Positions 1 through 7,109 of a stretch of DNA of 21,671 bases are shown here, piece by piece. The position numbers and the translations under genes are program-made. A model generated the notes under the pieces. That model did no database searches, was not told where the DNA came from, and worked only from the letters and a program-made list of their open reading frames with translations. Every line of letters begins with the position of its first letter. Position 1 is the first letter of the stretch. The DNA lies in the IMG/VR virus record IMGVR_UViG_3300023196_002024, positions 1 to 21,671 of that record; one strand, 5' to 3'. Origin of the DNA: a virus.

Positions 1-363
1 GGTGGAGGCGGAGGCGGCGGTGGTGGTCGAACCGGAGGAACTCGAAATGACGAAACCGGCGCATGTAGTGGTCAATCAAATTTTGCTGGTAATAACGGTG
101 GAATAGGAGCAAGTTCTGATACTCCTGCTACCAATGCACCGACAAATGGTGCTTCTGGGTCGCCAGGCGGCACAGGCGGTAATGGTGGTGGTTGGGGAGT
201 TGCCGGTTCGGCTGGAGGGGCAGGTAGTGTATCAGGACCAGCACCTTGTATAACAAGCCAAGCAGGTGGTGCTGGAGGAGCAGCGGGTAAAGCAATTAAT
301 GTTGGTTCGGGTGCGACTAATACTTTTAATAATTCTGGAAATGTTTTTGGGGCCACAAGTTAA
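1..363 (+). CDS. Glycine-rich adhesin-like tail protein, C-terminal fragment (5' end outside window)
   Basis: Reading frame 1 is open from the window edge to TAA at 361-363 and gives 120 residues, so the start lies upstream. The sequence opens with nine consecutive Gly and continues as Gly/Ala/Ser/Asn/Thr-rich blocks, with cysteines at residues 22 and 83 of the fragment. The end, GNVFGATS, nearly matches the end of the next gene (GSVFGATS), and the whole fragment aligns with residues ~132-252 of that protein, so the two are tandem paralogues. Glycine-rich domains of this kind occur in phage receptor-recognising tail proteins such as the gp38 adhesins of T-even relatives, where Gly-rich strands pack as polyglycine-II helices. 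Placement at the virion tip and receptor binding are inferred from that resemblance and from the tail genes nearby. Confidence 0.75.
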   Translation, partial: GGGGGGGGGRTGGTRNDETGACSGQSNFAGNNGGIGASSDTPATNAPTNGASGSPGGTGGNGGGWGVAGSAGGAGSVSGPAPCITSQAGGAGGAAGKAINVGSGATNTFNNSGNVFGATS

Positions 364-377
364 ATAGGAATTAATTA

Positions 378-1136
378 ATGCCATTTTTATTTTTTGCAAA
401 CAGAAGACCTACAGGTCCATCATTAATTATATCTTCAAATACAGAAAATTATAATCTGTCTAATGTGTTGCAAGGTAGTTTTGATTGGAACGGTATAGAC
501 CCTATTGACGCAACAGTTATTATTAATAGTGGTGTAAATGTTTTTAGTCAAGTTATAAATGTACCAGCATTCACTGCTCATCTTGTCACAGGAAGTAATT
601 TTACCTTAATTAATAATGGTAATATTATTGGCAGAGGTGGACAAGGTGGTGGTGGTGGTAGTAATAGTGGTGGTAATGGCGGTGCTGCTGAAGATGGTGG
701 AGATGCAATTAGCTTAGAGAATATTTCAGCAAGCGTTAGAAATAATTCCGGTGCAACTATAGCTGGTGGCGGCGGCGGAGGAGGCGGTGGAGGTGGTTTC
801 CGTAGTTGTGCTACTTATGATGACGAAGAAGATACTTGTAGTAACTGTACTAATTTAGCAGGGGGTGCTGGAGGTGCTGGTGCAAGTATTGATAATCCTC
901 CCACAAATAGTGCAACGAGTGGTTCTTCAGGTGCAGCCTCAACAGGAGGAACAGGTGGAACTTGGGGTAATGTAGGTAATGGTGGTAGCGGGGGCAGTGG
1001 TCCTGGTGGAAATGTAAACTGTAGAGTTACAGGATCAGGTGGATCAGGAGGATTAGCAGGAAAAGCAGTTAGATTAAATTCAGGTGCAACAGTAAATGTA
1101 ACAAATAATGGAAGTGTCTTTGGAGCTACATCATAG
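378..1136 (+). CDS. Glycine-rich receptor-binding/adhesin-like tail protein
   Basis: The 252-residue protein starts at ATG 378 after an AGGA ribosome site and lies 14 bases behind its paralogue. Residues 1-85 form an N-terminal region rich in beta-prone stretches, including NYNLSN and a GSNFTLINNGNIIGRGG motif that is typical of Gly-rich phage tail adhesins. Residues 86-228 are Gly-rich, with an uninterrupted run of 11 Gly at 130-140. The C-terminus repeats the NSGAT...NNGSVFG pattern. Cysteines lie at 144, 154, 157 and 215; 215 and one of the 144-157 group align with the Cys pair of the upstream paralogue, which suggests a conserved disulfide. The probable role is host-receptor recognition at a tail-fibre tip, as for gp38-type adhesins. 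That role is inferred from composition and context, because no catalytic motif is present. Confidence 0.75.
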   Translation: MPFLFFANRRPTGPSLIISSNTENYNLSNVLQGSFDWNGIDPIDATVIINSGVNVFSQVINVPAFTAHLVTGSNFTLINNGNIIGRGGQGGGGGSNSGGNGGAAEDGGDAISLENISASVRNNSGATIAGGGGGGGGGGGFRSCATYDDEEDTCSNCTNLAGGAGGAGASIDNPPTNSATSGSSGAASTGGTGGTWGNVGNGGSGGSGPGGNVNCRVTGSGGSGGLAGKAVRLNSGATVNVTNNGSVFGATS

Positions 1137-1721
1137 ATGTTATTTTTAAAGAATCGTACTTACATTGCACCACAAAATAGTTTATACTACTACGAAGTAA
1201 ATACTTTAGAAAATGAATATAAAATACCTAAAAATAGTTCAGCATGGATTATAAATAAAGAAAGTGTATCAGTTAAAAATTGGGGCGTATGTTTTGGTAA
1301 AGTTATTATTACTATATATGGGTATATACCACCAAATAGAACTGCTCAAATTAATTTAAAAACTTATCTACCATATATTAATGGATGCAGTACTAATAAT
1401 ATTTTACCTCCAATTCGATCCGGTGATCCTTGTATGCAGCTATTAAAGATACCCGCCGGATGTTCAGAACAAAAACATCATATTCATTCGACAGATAGAG
1501 TGGTATATGTTTTATCAGGAAGCGGTACAGCAGTTTCAGGTGTGGGTTCTAATATAGAGAAACATAAATTAGTTGAAGGAAAGACTTTAATCTTACATGC
1601 TATGGAGCCACATCACTTTGAAACAGATGATCAAGATTTAATTGTTGTTCCAATGCATATATGGTCTAGTACTAATGACGAGTTTAACCATCCTATGATG
1701 TTAGGAACTCATGCAGTATAA
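1137..1721 (+). CDS. Cupin-domain protein
   Basis: The ATG follows the stop of the adhesin gene directly, so the two are probably translationally coupled. The protein has 194 residues. The C-terminal half (~100-178) looks like a single cupin barrel. Motif 1 is visible as HHIHSTDRVVYVLSGSG (about 114-130), with likely metal-binding His115 and His117. Motif 2 is EGKTLILHAMEPHHF (147-161), offering His159/His160. The usual motif-1 Glu is not clearly present; Asp120 may take its place. Residues 1-95 have no recognisable domain. Cupins bind metals or small sugars and include dioxygenases, isomerases and purely structural domains. Here the gene lies between an adhesin and a synthetase-like gene, so it may modify or bind a surface glycan, or be a structural beta-barrel of the tail. 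The cupin fold is well supported, but the substrate is unknown. Confidence 0.7.
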   Translation: MLFLKNRTYIAPQNSLYYYEVNTLENEYKIPKNSSAWIINKESVSVKNWGVCFGKVIITIYGYIPPNRTAQINLKTYLPYINGCSTNNILPPIRSGDPCMQLLKIPAGCSEQKHHIHSTDRVVYVLSGSGTAVSGVGSNIEKHKLVEGKTLILHAMEPHHFETDDQDLIVVPMHIWSSTNDEFNHPMMLGTHAV

Positions 1722-1851
1722 AAAATATATAATAAGTACGTTTAAAGTTTTAGGTTTGTGTTTTGTCTTTTATGGTTGTTATGCATATTCTAAAGAACAG
1801 GTTAGAGTAATAGTGCAACTTCATCAATTGGAAGAAAGTTTTACAGAATGA
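1711..1851 (+). CDS. Small exported or lipoprotein-like peptide (46 aa)
   Basis: This short frame starts at ATG 1711, overlaps the end of the cupin gene by 11 bases, and ends in TGA within an ATGA overlap with the next gene. It fills the whole gap between the two, which argues that it is a real coupled gene. The 46 residues begin MQYKKYIISTF, a positively charged start, followed by a hydrophobic stretch KVLGLCFVFYGC. Cys23 lies in a weak lipobox-like context (FYGC), or the peptide could be cut by signal peptidase I after the AYS region. The mature part (KEQVRVIVQLHQLEESFTE) is short and mostly helical in character. Small phage lipoproteins include Rz1-like outer spanins and superinfection-exclusion proteins. 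The sequence does not decide between these, and it could also be a plain membrane peptide. Confidence 0.55.
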   Translation: MQYKKYIISTFKVLGLCFVFYGCYAYSKEQVRVIVQLHQLEESFTE

Positions 1852-3554
1852 GTCTAGTATTAAAAAAAAGAGACAATCCTTTACCAGGAAGTGACAAGTC
1901 ACCTTCTGATATTGGTTTAAAAATTATGGTTCTTAATGAAGCTAAGACAGCTTTTGAAGAGCAGTGGAAAGATTTATTGACTGTTAAAAAGGTTGTACTA
2001 GAAAGATTTAATAAGCAGTATGTAAGAAATAGAAATTGGTATTTTCCAGAGCCTAAGAGTATTACACAAGTTGAACAGTTTCTTCGATCAGAAATAACTA
2101 CGGATCAAGCAACTACTATTTTAGGAGATACAGTAGAAGATAAAGCCACTGATGCATTAGATCAGTTTAAAAAAAATGCATCTAGATTATTTGTTGAAGA
2201 CTTATATAAAACTAAAAGACAAGAAATTTTAAATGCTTCTGATCCACAAACTTGTGTAGACATATTAAATGATCAAGATATATTTATTAATCCTACACCT
2301 GAAAAAGAATGTGTCGAATGTTCAATTCTTTTACATACTGCTGTAGGTATAGGACAAATTAAGAATGTGTTTCATTATTTAGATATTGATTGTAGCATTA
2401 AAGTTTTAGATAAATTTACAAGTATATTTAATTTTGAAAATGAATCTTCAACAGATAAGTCAACAGATGTATTAGGTGATAAACTTATTATTGCTCGTCC
2501 AGATTTTTTAAGAGTTGGATCAGGAGAATATAAAAGCACAACACTAGATTTAATGGGAGAAGCTATTCATTGTCTTTGGACTCCAAATGATAGAACAAAT
2601 ACTTTAACAGGTAACTTAAAATTAGAAGGAAGCCCTATACCTGATGCAACAGGATTTACAAAATCTTTTTCAGAAGTAGCAGATGAAAAAGGTGTAGAGC
2701 TTTGGAATGAAGATAAAGAATTAAAAGTATATTGGAGTGGAGGAATAGATAGTACAGTAGCTCTGGTAAGTTTACTAAAAAGTAAACCTTCTGATTGGCA
2801 TGATAAATTAAAAATTGTTTATACTTCAAATTCTATTGAAGAGTATTCTTTATTTTGGAATAATTATATTAAAGATAAAATTCAAACAGAAGAAGTCTTA
2901 ATGCCAGATCGAGATGATAATAAATATTATATGGATAAACCTTTTTCTTCTCCAGTTTTAAAACATATTGCAGATAATTTAGATAAAGGTTTAACAATTA
3001 CAGGAGAATGTGGTGATCAACTTTTTGGATCATCAGGATTTATAGCTCATCCTGAAGTATTAAAAATGACAGCAGATGAGTTTATTCAAGATAAATATCC
3101 TAATAATATTGAGGATATTAAACTGTTTAATTCTAAATGCCCATATACAATCTCGTCTATTAAAGATTTATTTTGGTGGTGGAATTTTAATTTAAAATGG
3201 GAAGAAGTATCTCATCGTTCATTAGCTATGGTTAAAAATAATAATAACATAGATAATGTTCGTCATTTCTTTAGAACAGATAATTTTCAAAAATGGTCTA
3301 TACTAAATCCTGATAAAAAACTTAAAGATACATTAAAAAGCTATAAGTTTACAGCAAAAGATTATATATATGATTATACATCTGATGAAGATTATAGAGA
3401 CAACAAACTAAAAGTTGGTTCGCTTAAAGTGAGATGGGGTCATTCTTTAGGAATGGATAATAAAAATAATATTATTTACGCAGGAGATACTTCTACTAAT
3501 ACTGATCTACTTAAAGACAAGTATGGAGATTCTTTACAAAAGTTTATTAACTAA
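1848..3554 (+). CDS. Asparagine-synthetase-like (PP-loop ATP pyrophosphatase) protein without a glutaminase domain
   Basis: The 568-residue protein starts in an ATGA overlap with the small gene before it. The PP-loop that binds ATP is clear at residues 295-303 (VYWSGGIDST spans 294-303). A second signature, GECGDQLFG at 386-394, matches the SGEGADELFGG-type motif of asparagine synthetase and beta-lactam synthetase. These enzymes adenylate a carboxylate and join it to an amine. Normal AsnB carries an N-terminal Ntn glutaminase with Cys2; here residue 2 is Ser, and residues 1-285 are not recognisable as that domain. It may therefore use free ammonia or another amine, or act on a different substrate. 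The last ~170 residues are aromatic-rich and unassigned. Its place between exported small proteins and tail genes suggests modification of a surface or virion component, but that is inference. Catalytic activity is unproven. Confidence 0.75.
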   Translation: MSLVLKKRDNPLPGSDKSPSDIGLKIMVLNEAKTAFEEQWKDLLTVKKVVLERFNKQYVRNRNWYFPEPKSITQVEQFLRSEITTDQATTILGDTVEDKATDALDQFKKNASRLFVEDLYKTKRQEILNASDPQTCVDILNDQDIFINPTPEKECVECSILLHTAVGIGQIKNVFHYLDIDCSIKVLDKFTSIFNFENESSTDKSTDVLGDKLIIARPDFLRVGSGEYKSTTLDLMGEAIHCLWTPNDRTNTLTGNLKLEGSPIPDATGFTKSFSEVADEKGVELWNEDKELKVYWSGGIDSTVALVSLLKSKPSDWHDKLKIVYTSNSIEEYSLFWNNYIKDKIQTEEVLMPDRDDNKYYMDKPFSSPVLKHIADNLDKGLTITGECGDQLFGSSGFIAHPEVLKMTADEFIQDKYPNNIEDIKLFNSKCPYTISSIKDLFWWWNFNLKWEEVSHRSLAMVKNNNNIDNVRHFFRTDNFQKWSILNPDKKLKDTLKSYKFTAKDYIYDYTSDEDYRDNKLKVGSLKVRWGHSLGMDNKNNIIYAGDTSTNTDLLKDKYGDSLQKFIN

Positions 3555-3570
3555 TATAAAGTTGATTATA

Positions 3571-3906
3571 ATGATAAAATATATAGTATTTTTAATAGTA
3601 TTCTTAACAGCTTCTGTTGTTAATGCACATCATGTTTTGATTTGGAATTTTTGTCACTCTGAAGAAGCTATTGTAGAGATAGCAGAAGCATCAACAATAT
3701 CAGAAGAACAACATGATTATGTTCTTAGAAAATATCTTATAGAAGGTGAGTGTGTATTAAACGAAGAACCTATTCCAGGAATAACAAATACAATGTATAA
3801 TAATTTTGTAGATACACAAGGAAGACTTTTTAGTCTTAGAAAGGTTTTACTTCTTGGAAGTATAGAAGTTTACACAATAGTTTTAGAGAATGAAAAAGGA
3901 ATATAA
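3571..3906 (+). CDS. Small secreted protein of unknown function
   Basis: I place the start at ATG 3571, giving 111 residues, because the protein then opens with a classic signal peptide: MIKY, a hydrophobic core IVFLIVFLTASVV, and a signal-peptidase I site VNA|HH after residue 19. An upstream in-frame ATG at 3523 lies inside the previous gene and would bury this signal. The start at 3571 has no good Shine-Dalgarno sequence, so reinitiation after the upstream stop (3554) is likely. The mature protein of about 92 residues is acidic, has two cysteines (28 and 61) that could pair in the periplasm, and has no motif that I can name. It sits between the synthetase-like gene and the first tail gene. 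Export to the periplasm is well supported, but the function is unknown. Confidence 0.7.
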   Translation: MIKYIVFLIVFLTASVVNAHHVLIWNFCHSEEAIVEIAEASTISEEQHDYVLRKYLIEGECVLNEEPIPGITNTMYNNFVDTQGRLFSLRKVLLLGSIEVYTIVLENEKGI

Positions 3907-3908
3907 GA

Positions 3909-4883
3909 ATGGTAAGTAGTTACACAACTAGGATTAGACTAGAGAAGCAGGGAGATGGCGAAAATCCTAATAGCTGGGGTACAATTTTAAATCAAAATGT
4001 TATTGATTTAGTAGACGAAGCTATTGCTGCTTATACAACAGTTGTTGTATCTAGTGCAGATGTAACTCTAACAGCTAATGACGGAACAACAGATCAATCT
4101 CGCAGTCCTTTTCTAGAACTTTCAGGAACAGTCTCTGCTAGTCTAAATGTTCTTGTTCCACAAAAGTCTAAGAGTTATGTCATTAATGATAAAACAACCA
4201 GACAAAATTCTGCTGCCATCACATTAAAAACAGCAGCGGGTACAGGTAGCACTGTTGCTACTGGTAGTAGAAAAATGTTTCTATGTGATAGTGTGTCTGT
4301 TTATGGTTTAGATTATTTAACTGCAGATACAACCGCAGGTTTTGCAAAACTATCTGTAGCAAATACTTTTACTGAAGCCAATACTTTTAATAAAGCAGTT
4401 GCCTTTGCATCTGCTGTTGGTTTTGCAACAAGTGTTTCAGCAACAAATATATTTGTAACTTCGATAGCTGCTAATTCAGCACAAGTATCTAGTGCGTTAT
4501 TTACTGCAGATGTATGTGTCAATGGTCCTGCTACATTTGTTTCTACAGCAACTTTTAATGGTCAGCTAGTTATACCTCCGGTTACTCTTACAGATGCTGC
4601 CTCTATTGCTTTAGACTTATCTACAGCAACAACATTTTTTGTTTCTTTAGCTGGTAATAGAACACTTGGAAATGGTGCTAACGCCCAGCCAGGACAAAGT
4701 GGATTCATTTATGTTTTTCAAGATGGTACTGGATCAAGAACATTGTCTTATGGAGATAGTTATAATTTCCCTGATGCAGAAGTTCCTGTATTGTCTACAG
4801 TAGCTAGTGCTGTTGATATGTTGGTATACAATGTACGAGGTGTTAGTGCAATTGATATGATTTTAGTTTCTTCATTTGGATAA
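3909..4883 (+). CDS. Tail fibre-like structural protein
   Basis: The 324-residue protein has an AAGGA ribosome site just before ATG 3909. The N-terminus (RIRLEKQGDGENPNSWG, about residues 8-24, then LNQNVIDLVDEAI) is of a type often seen at the start of tail or fibre proteins in marine podoviruses. The middle (about 145-230) is a run of Ala/Thr/Ser/Val-rich short beta-type repeats built around TF and SA steps (ANTFTEANTFNKAVAFASA, ATFVSTATFNG), which fits a fibrous trimer. The C-terminal ~100 residues are a compact beta-rich domain. No enzymatic motif is visible. It is followed six bases later by the next structural gene. The fibre role is inferred from repeat style and position; it could also be a minor tail protein. 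Confidence 0.6.
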   Translation: MVSSYTTRIRLEKQGDGENPNSWGTILNQNVIDLVDEAIAAYTTVVVSSADVTLTANDGTTDQSRSPFLELSGTVSASLNVLVPQKSKSYVINDKTTRQNSAAITLKTAAGTGSTVATGSRKMFLCDSVSVYGLDYLTADTTAGFAKLSVANTFTEANTFNKAVAFASAVGFATSVSATNIFVTSIAANSAQVSSALFTADVCVNGPATFVSTATFNGQLVIPPVTLTDAASIALDLSTATTFFVSLAGNRTLGNGANAQPGQSGFIYVFQDGTGSRTLSYGDSYNFPDAEVPVLSTVASAVDMLVYNVRGVSAIDMILVSSFG

Positions 4884-4889
4884 AAATAT

Positions 4890-6776
4890 ATGCCCTCTAC
4901 TAATTCTAGATTACAAAGACTGAATTTAAAGCCAGGATTTCACCGTGAGTCTACTCAGTATTCTGAGGAAGGTAAATGGTTTGATGGAGATCGAGTACGC
5001 TTTCGAGAAGGTAAGCCAGAAAATTTAAGAGGATATCAAAAATTTATTGATACTTCTTTTACTGGAACTGCTAGAGATTTACTTGCATGGACAAATAATA
5101 ATACAGAAAAACTTTTAGGCTATGGTACTGAAAGTAAATTGTATGTTGTTTATAATGATTATCCTTATGATGTAACACCAATAGTTAGTACAGTTAGTAT
5201 AGGTAACTTAGGAACTACAGGGAGTTTTGATACGGTTGCTGGCTCTCCTTTAATCGAAGTGAGTTCTAATAATAATGGAAGAAACGTCGGAGATTATGTT
5301 GAGTTTTCTAATACTTCTATTAACGGTTTTACTACAAATGGACTAGATTTTTCGGTATCTTCATTTGGTGGACCTACATTTGAAGTAGTAAGTGTTCAAG
5401 GAATAAATAACTTTTTTATTAGTGTAACTAGTGTAGCCGCTAGTACAGAATCAAATCAGGGTTCAGGCATTGCTTTCTTTCTTTTAGCTACAGGTCAATC
5501 AAATCCAATTCAAGGATTGGGATATGGTGCAGGTATATATAATGCGGGTGTTTCGGCAACAGGAGAAAGAGCTTGGAATCAACCAGCAGAATCTTCTAAC
5601 ATTATTTTCTTAGGAACACAATGGTCTTTAGATAACTTTGGTGAAGATTTACTTGCTGCTAGACAAGGAGGAAACTTAATTCATTGGGACGCTAATGCAA
5701 GTTTAGCGCCGGTTAGGTCTTCTGTTGTAGGTACTGCACCATCAAAAATTAATAGTATTGTTATATCTCCTAATGATCGTCATGTGATTGCTCTTGGAAC
5801 AGAAGAGTTTGCAACATCAGTATTTAATCCTCTTCTTGTAAGATGGTCAGATCAAGAAGATTATGCTAACTGGATTCCATCAGTATCATCTACATCAGGT
5901 GAGCTTCAACTTATTGATGGTACTAGAATTGTTGGTGGTGTACGAGGACGTAATGCAATTTTAGTTTATACAGATAATGCTCTTTACACTCTGCAATTTG
6001 TTGGTCCTCCTTTTATATTTAGAATGTCTCAAGTCGGTACAAACTGTGGCTTGATAGGATCACATGCAGCTATTGATGTAGGCGGTAGAACATACTGGAT
6101 GGGTGATACAGACTTCTTTATGTTTGATGGTTCAGTTAAAAAGTTAGATTGTACTATTCGTAGATATCTATATGACGATTTTAATATGACTCAAAAATCT
6201 AAAGTGTTTGCTGGTCTTAATTCAGAGTTCCATGAGATCATTTGGTTATATCCAAAGTCTGGGTCTAATGAACCAGATGGTTATGTAATATATAACTACA
6301 TGGAGAATACTTGGGTCTACGGTTCTAACTTCTATACAACTTTTATTGATGACTCTGTATTTCTTAACACTGTTGCTACAGGAGCAGTAACTGGAAATGT
6401 TTCGGCAACTAACCCACAGTTTATTTGGTACAATGAACCAACCTCTGTATTCTCTGGTGACAGTCAACCATTAACATCATTTATTGAAAGTGCTGATATC
6501 GATATAGGTGATGGTGATGACATTATGTTTATCGATAAGATTATCCCTGATTATGATATTAATACAGGTACAATTAAATTTTCAATTAATATAAAAGATT
6601 ATCCTGCAGGAACTACAAAAGAAGTTGGACCCTTTGATATAACAGATGCTACACAAAAAATTGATATGAGGGCAAGAGGAAGACAGGCTAACTTTAGAGT
6701 ATCAACATCTGATCTTAATACATCTTGGAAATGGGGTAGTGTTCGAGTAGCTATTCAACCAGCAGGTAAAAGGTAA
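4890..6776 (+). CDS. Tail structural protein, candidate nozzle / DNA-stabilisation protein
   Basis: The 628-residue protein begins after a six-base gap. Its N-terminus (LNLKPGFHRESTQYSEEGKW, then FDGDRVRFREGKPENLRGY) resembles the start of large tail proteins in marine podoviruses and P22 gp10-like packaged-DNA stabilisation proteins: an extended arm, then repeated Trp/Gly/Asp-rich beta blades. Motifs such as ILVYTDNALYTLQFVG, YWMGDTDFFMFDGS and ENTWVYGSNFY recur along residues 280-490, as expected of a beta-propeller like the T7 gp12 and P22 gp10 nozzles. The C-terminal ~100 residues look like a separate beta domain. Its stop (TAATG) overlaps the next start by one base. Structural tail identity is well supported; the exact equivalence to the nozzle is inferred. 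Confidence 0.65.
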   Translation: MPSTNSRLQRLNLKPGFHRESTQYSEEGKWFDGDRVRFREGKPENLRGYQKFIDTSFTGTARDLLAWTNNNTEKLLGYGTESKLYVVYNDYPYDVTPIVSTVSIGNLGTTGSFDTVAGSPLIEVSSNNNGRNVGDYVEFSNTSINGFTTNGLDFSVSSFGGPTFEVVSVQGINNFFISVTSVAASTESNQGSGIAFFLLATGQSNPIQGLGYGAGIYNAGVSATGERAWNQPAESSNIIFLGTQWSLDNFGEDLLAARQGGNLIHWDANASLAPVRSSVVGTAPSKINSIVISPNDRHVIALGTEEFATSVFNPLLVRWSDQEDYANWIPSVSSTSGELQLIDGTRIVGGVRGRNAILVYTDNALYTLQFVGPPFIFRMSQVGTNCGLIGSHAAIDVGGRTYWMGDTDFFMFDGSVKKLDCTIRRYLYDDFNMTQKSKVFAGLNSEFHEIIWLYPKSGSNEPDGYVIYNYMENTWVYGSNFYTTFIDDSVFLNTVATGAVTGNVSATNPQFIWYNEPTSVFSGDSQPLTSFIESADIDIGDGDDIMFIDKIIPDYDINTGTIKFSINIKDYPAGTTKEVGPFDITDATQKIDMRARGRQANFRVSTSDLNTSWKWGSVRVAIQPAGKR

Positions 6777-7051
6777 TGTCTTTTTCTTATCCTAACTTCT
6801 CTGTTAATTATAATATTACAGATGAAGAATTACGTCAACTATATAATGATATTAATTCATGGGCATCAGAGATAAAGTTTTTATTAGAAAGTAGAGATAT
6901 AGAGATTGAATCTTCACCATCAACTAAGATTTATTCTGTTGTTAGTGTAAATGAAATAGGAAGACCAGCAAGTGGAGATGTAGCATACTCTGCAAGTACT
7001 GGAAAGTTTAAAGGATATGTAGGTGGTACTGGTTGGGTAAATTTCAATTAA
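6776..7051 (+). CDS. Small virion-associated protein (91 aa)
   Basis: The ATG overlaps the preceding stop by one base (TAATG), which indicates translational coupling to the 628-residue tail gene. The first ~50 residues look helical (DEELRQLYNDINSWASEIKF). The last ~40 form a beta-rich segment, EIGRPASGDVAYSASTGKFK followed by GYVGGTGWVNFN. That ending pattern is common at the C-terminus of phage fibre and tail-tip proteins. No catalytic residues are evident. It may be a short fibre, a tail adaptor or a chaperone for the neighbouring fibre. It is the last gene before a promoter-bearing gap. Confidence 0.55.
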   Translation: MSFSYPNFSVNYNITDEELRQLYNDINSWASEIKFLLESRDIEIESSPSTKIYSVVSVNEIGRPASGDVAYSASTGKFKGYVGGTGWVNFN

Positions 7052-7053
7052 TT

Positions 7054-7082
7054 TTGCACTGAACTTATTTTTATTGTATAAT
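7054..7082 (+). promoter_or_regulatory. Sigma70-type promoter for the ejection-protein block
   Basis: A perfect -10 box TATAAT (7077-7082) lies 17 bases after TTGCAC (7054-7059), which keeps the TTG of the -35 consensus. It sits in the only gap of more than 30 bases on the + strand before the terminator, directly ahead of the internal-virion genes. The weak -35 is the main doubt. Confidence 0.6.
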
Positions 7083-7097
7083 ATACAAATCTAACTT

Positions 7098-7101
7098 GGA
7101 G
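7098..7101 (+). promoter_or_regulatory. Ribosome binding site (GGAG)
   Basis: GGAG lies eight bases before ATG 7110 and fixes that start over the in-frame Met at codon 4. Confidence 0.7.
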
Positions 7102-7109
7102 AATTATAA

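Noticed and set aside
72-356. Pro/Ala-rich open frame on the - strand opposite the first adhesin
   Set aside because: It is the complement of a Gly-rich coding stretch, has no ribosome site, and the + frame shows clear paralogy to the next gene.
807-850. Cys-rich segment of the second adhesin as a zinc-binding knuckle
   Set aside because: The spacing (Cys144, Cys154, Cys157) is not a regular CxxC pair set, only one Cys pair is kept in the paralogue, and the protein is expected to be extracellular; a disulfide is simpler.
1848-3554. Reading the PP-loop protein as a QueC-type or tRNA-thiolation enzyme
   Set aside because: The GECGDQLFG motif is specific to the asparagine-synthetase group, and no zinc-binding Cys cluster is present.
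3523-3570. Earlier in-frame ATG for the secreted protein
   Set aside because: It lies inside the synthetase gene and would hide an otherwise clean signal peptide starting at 3571.
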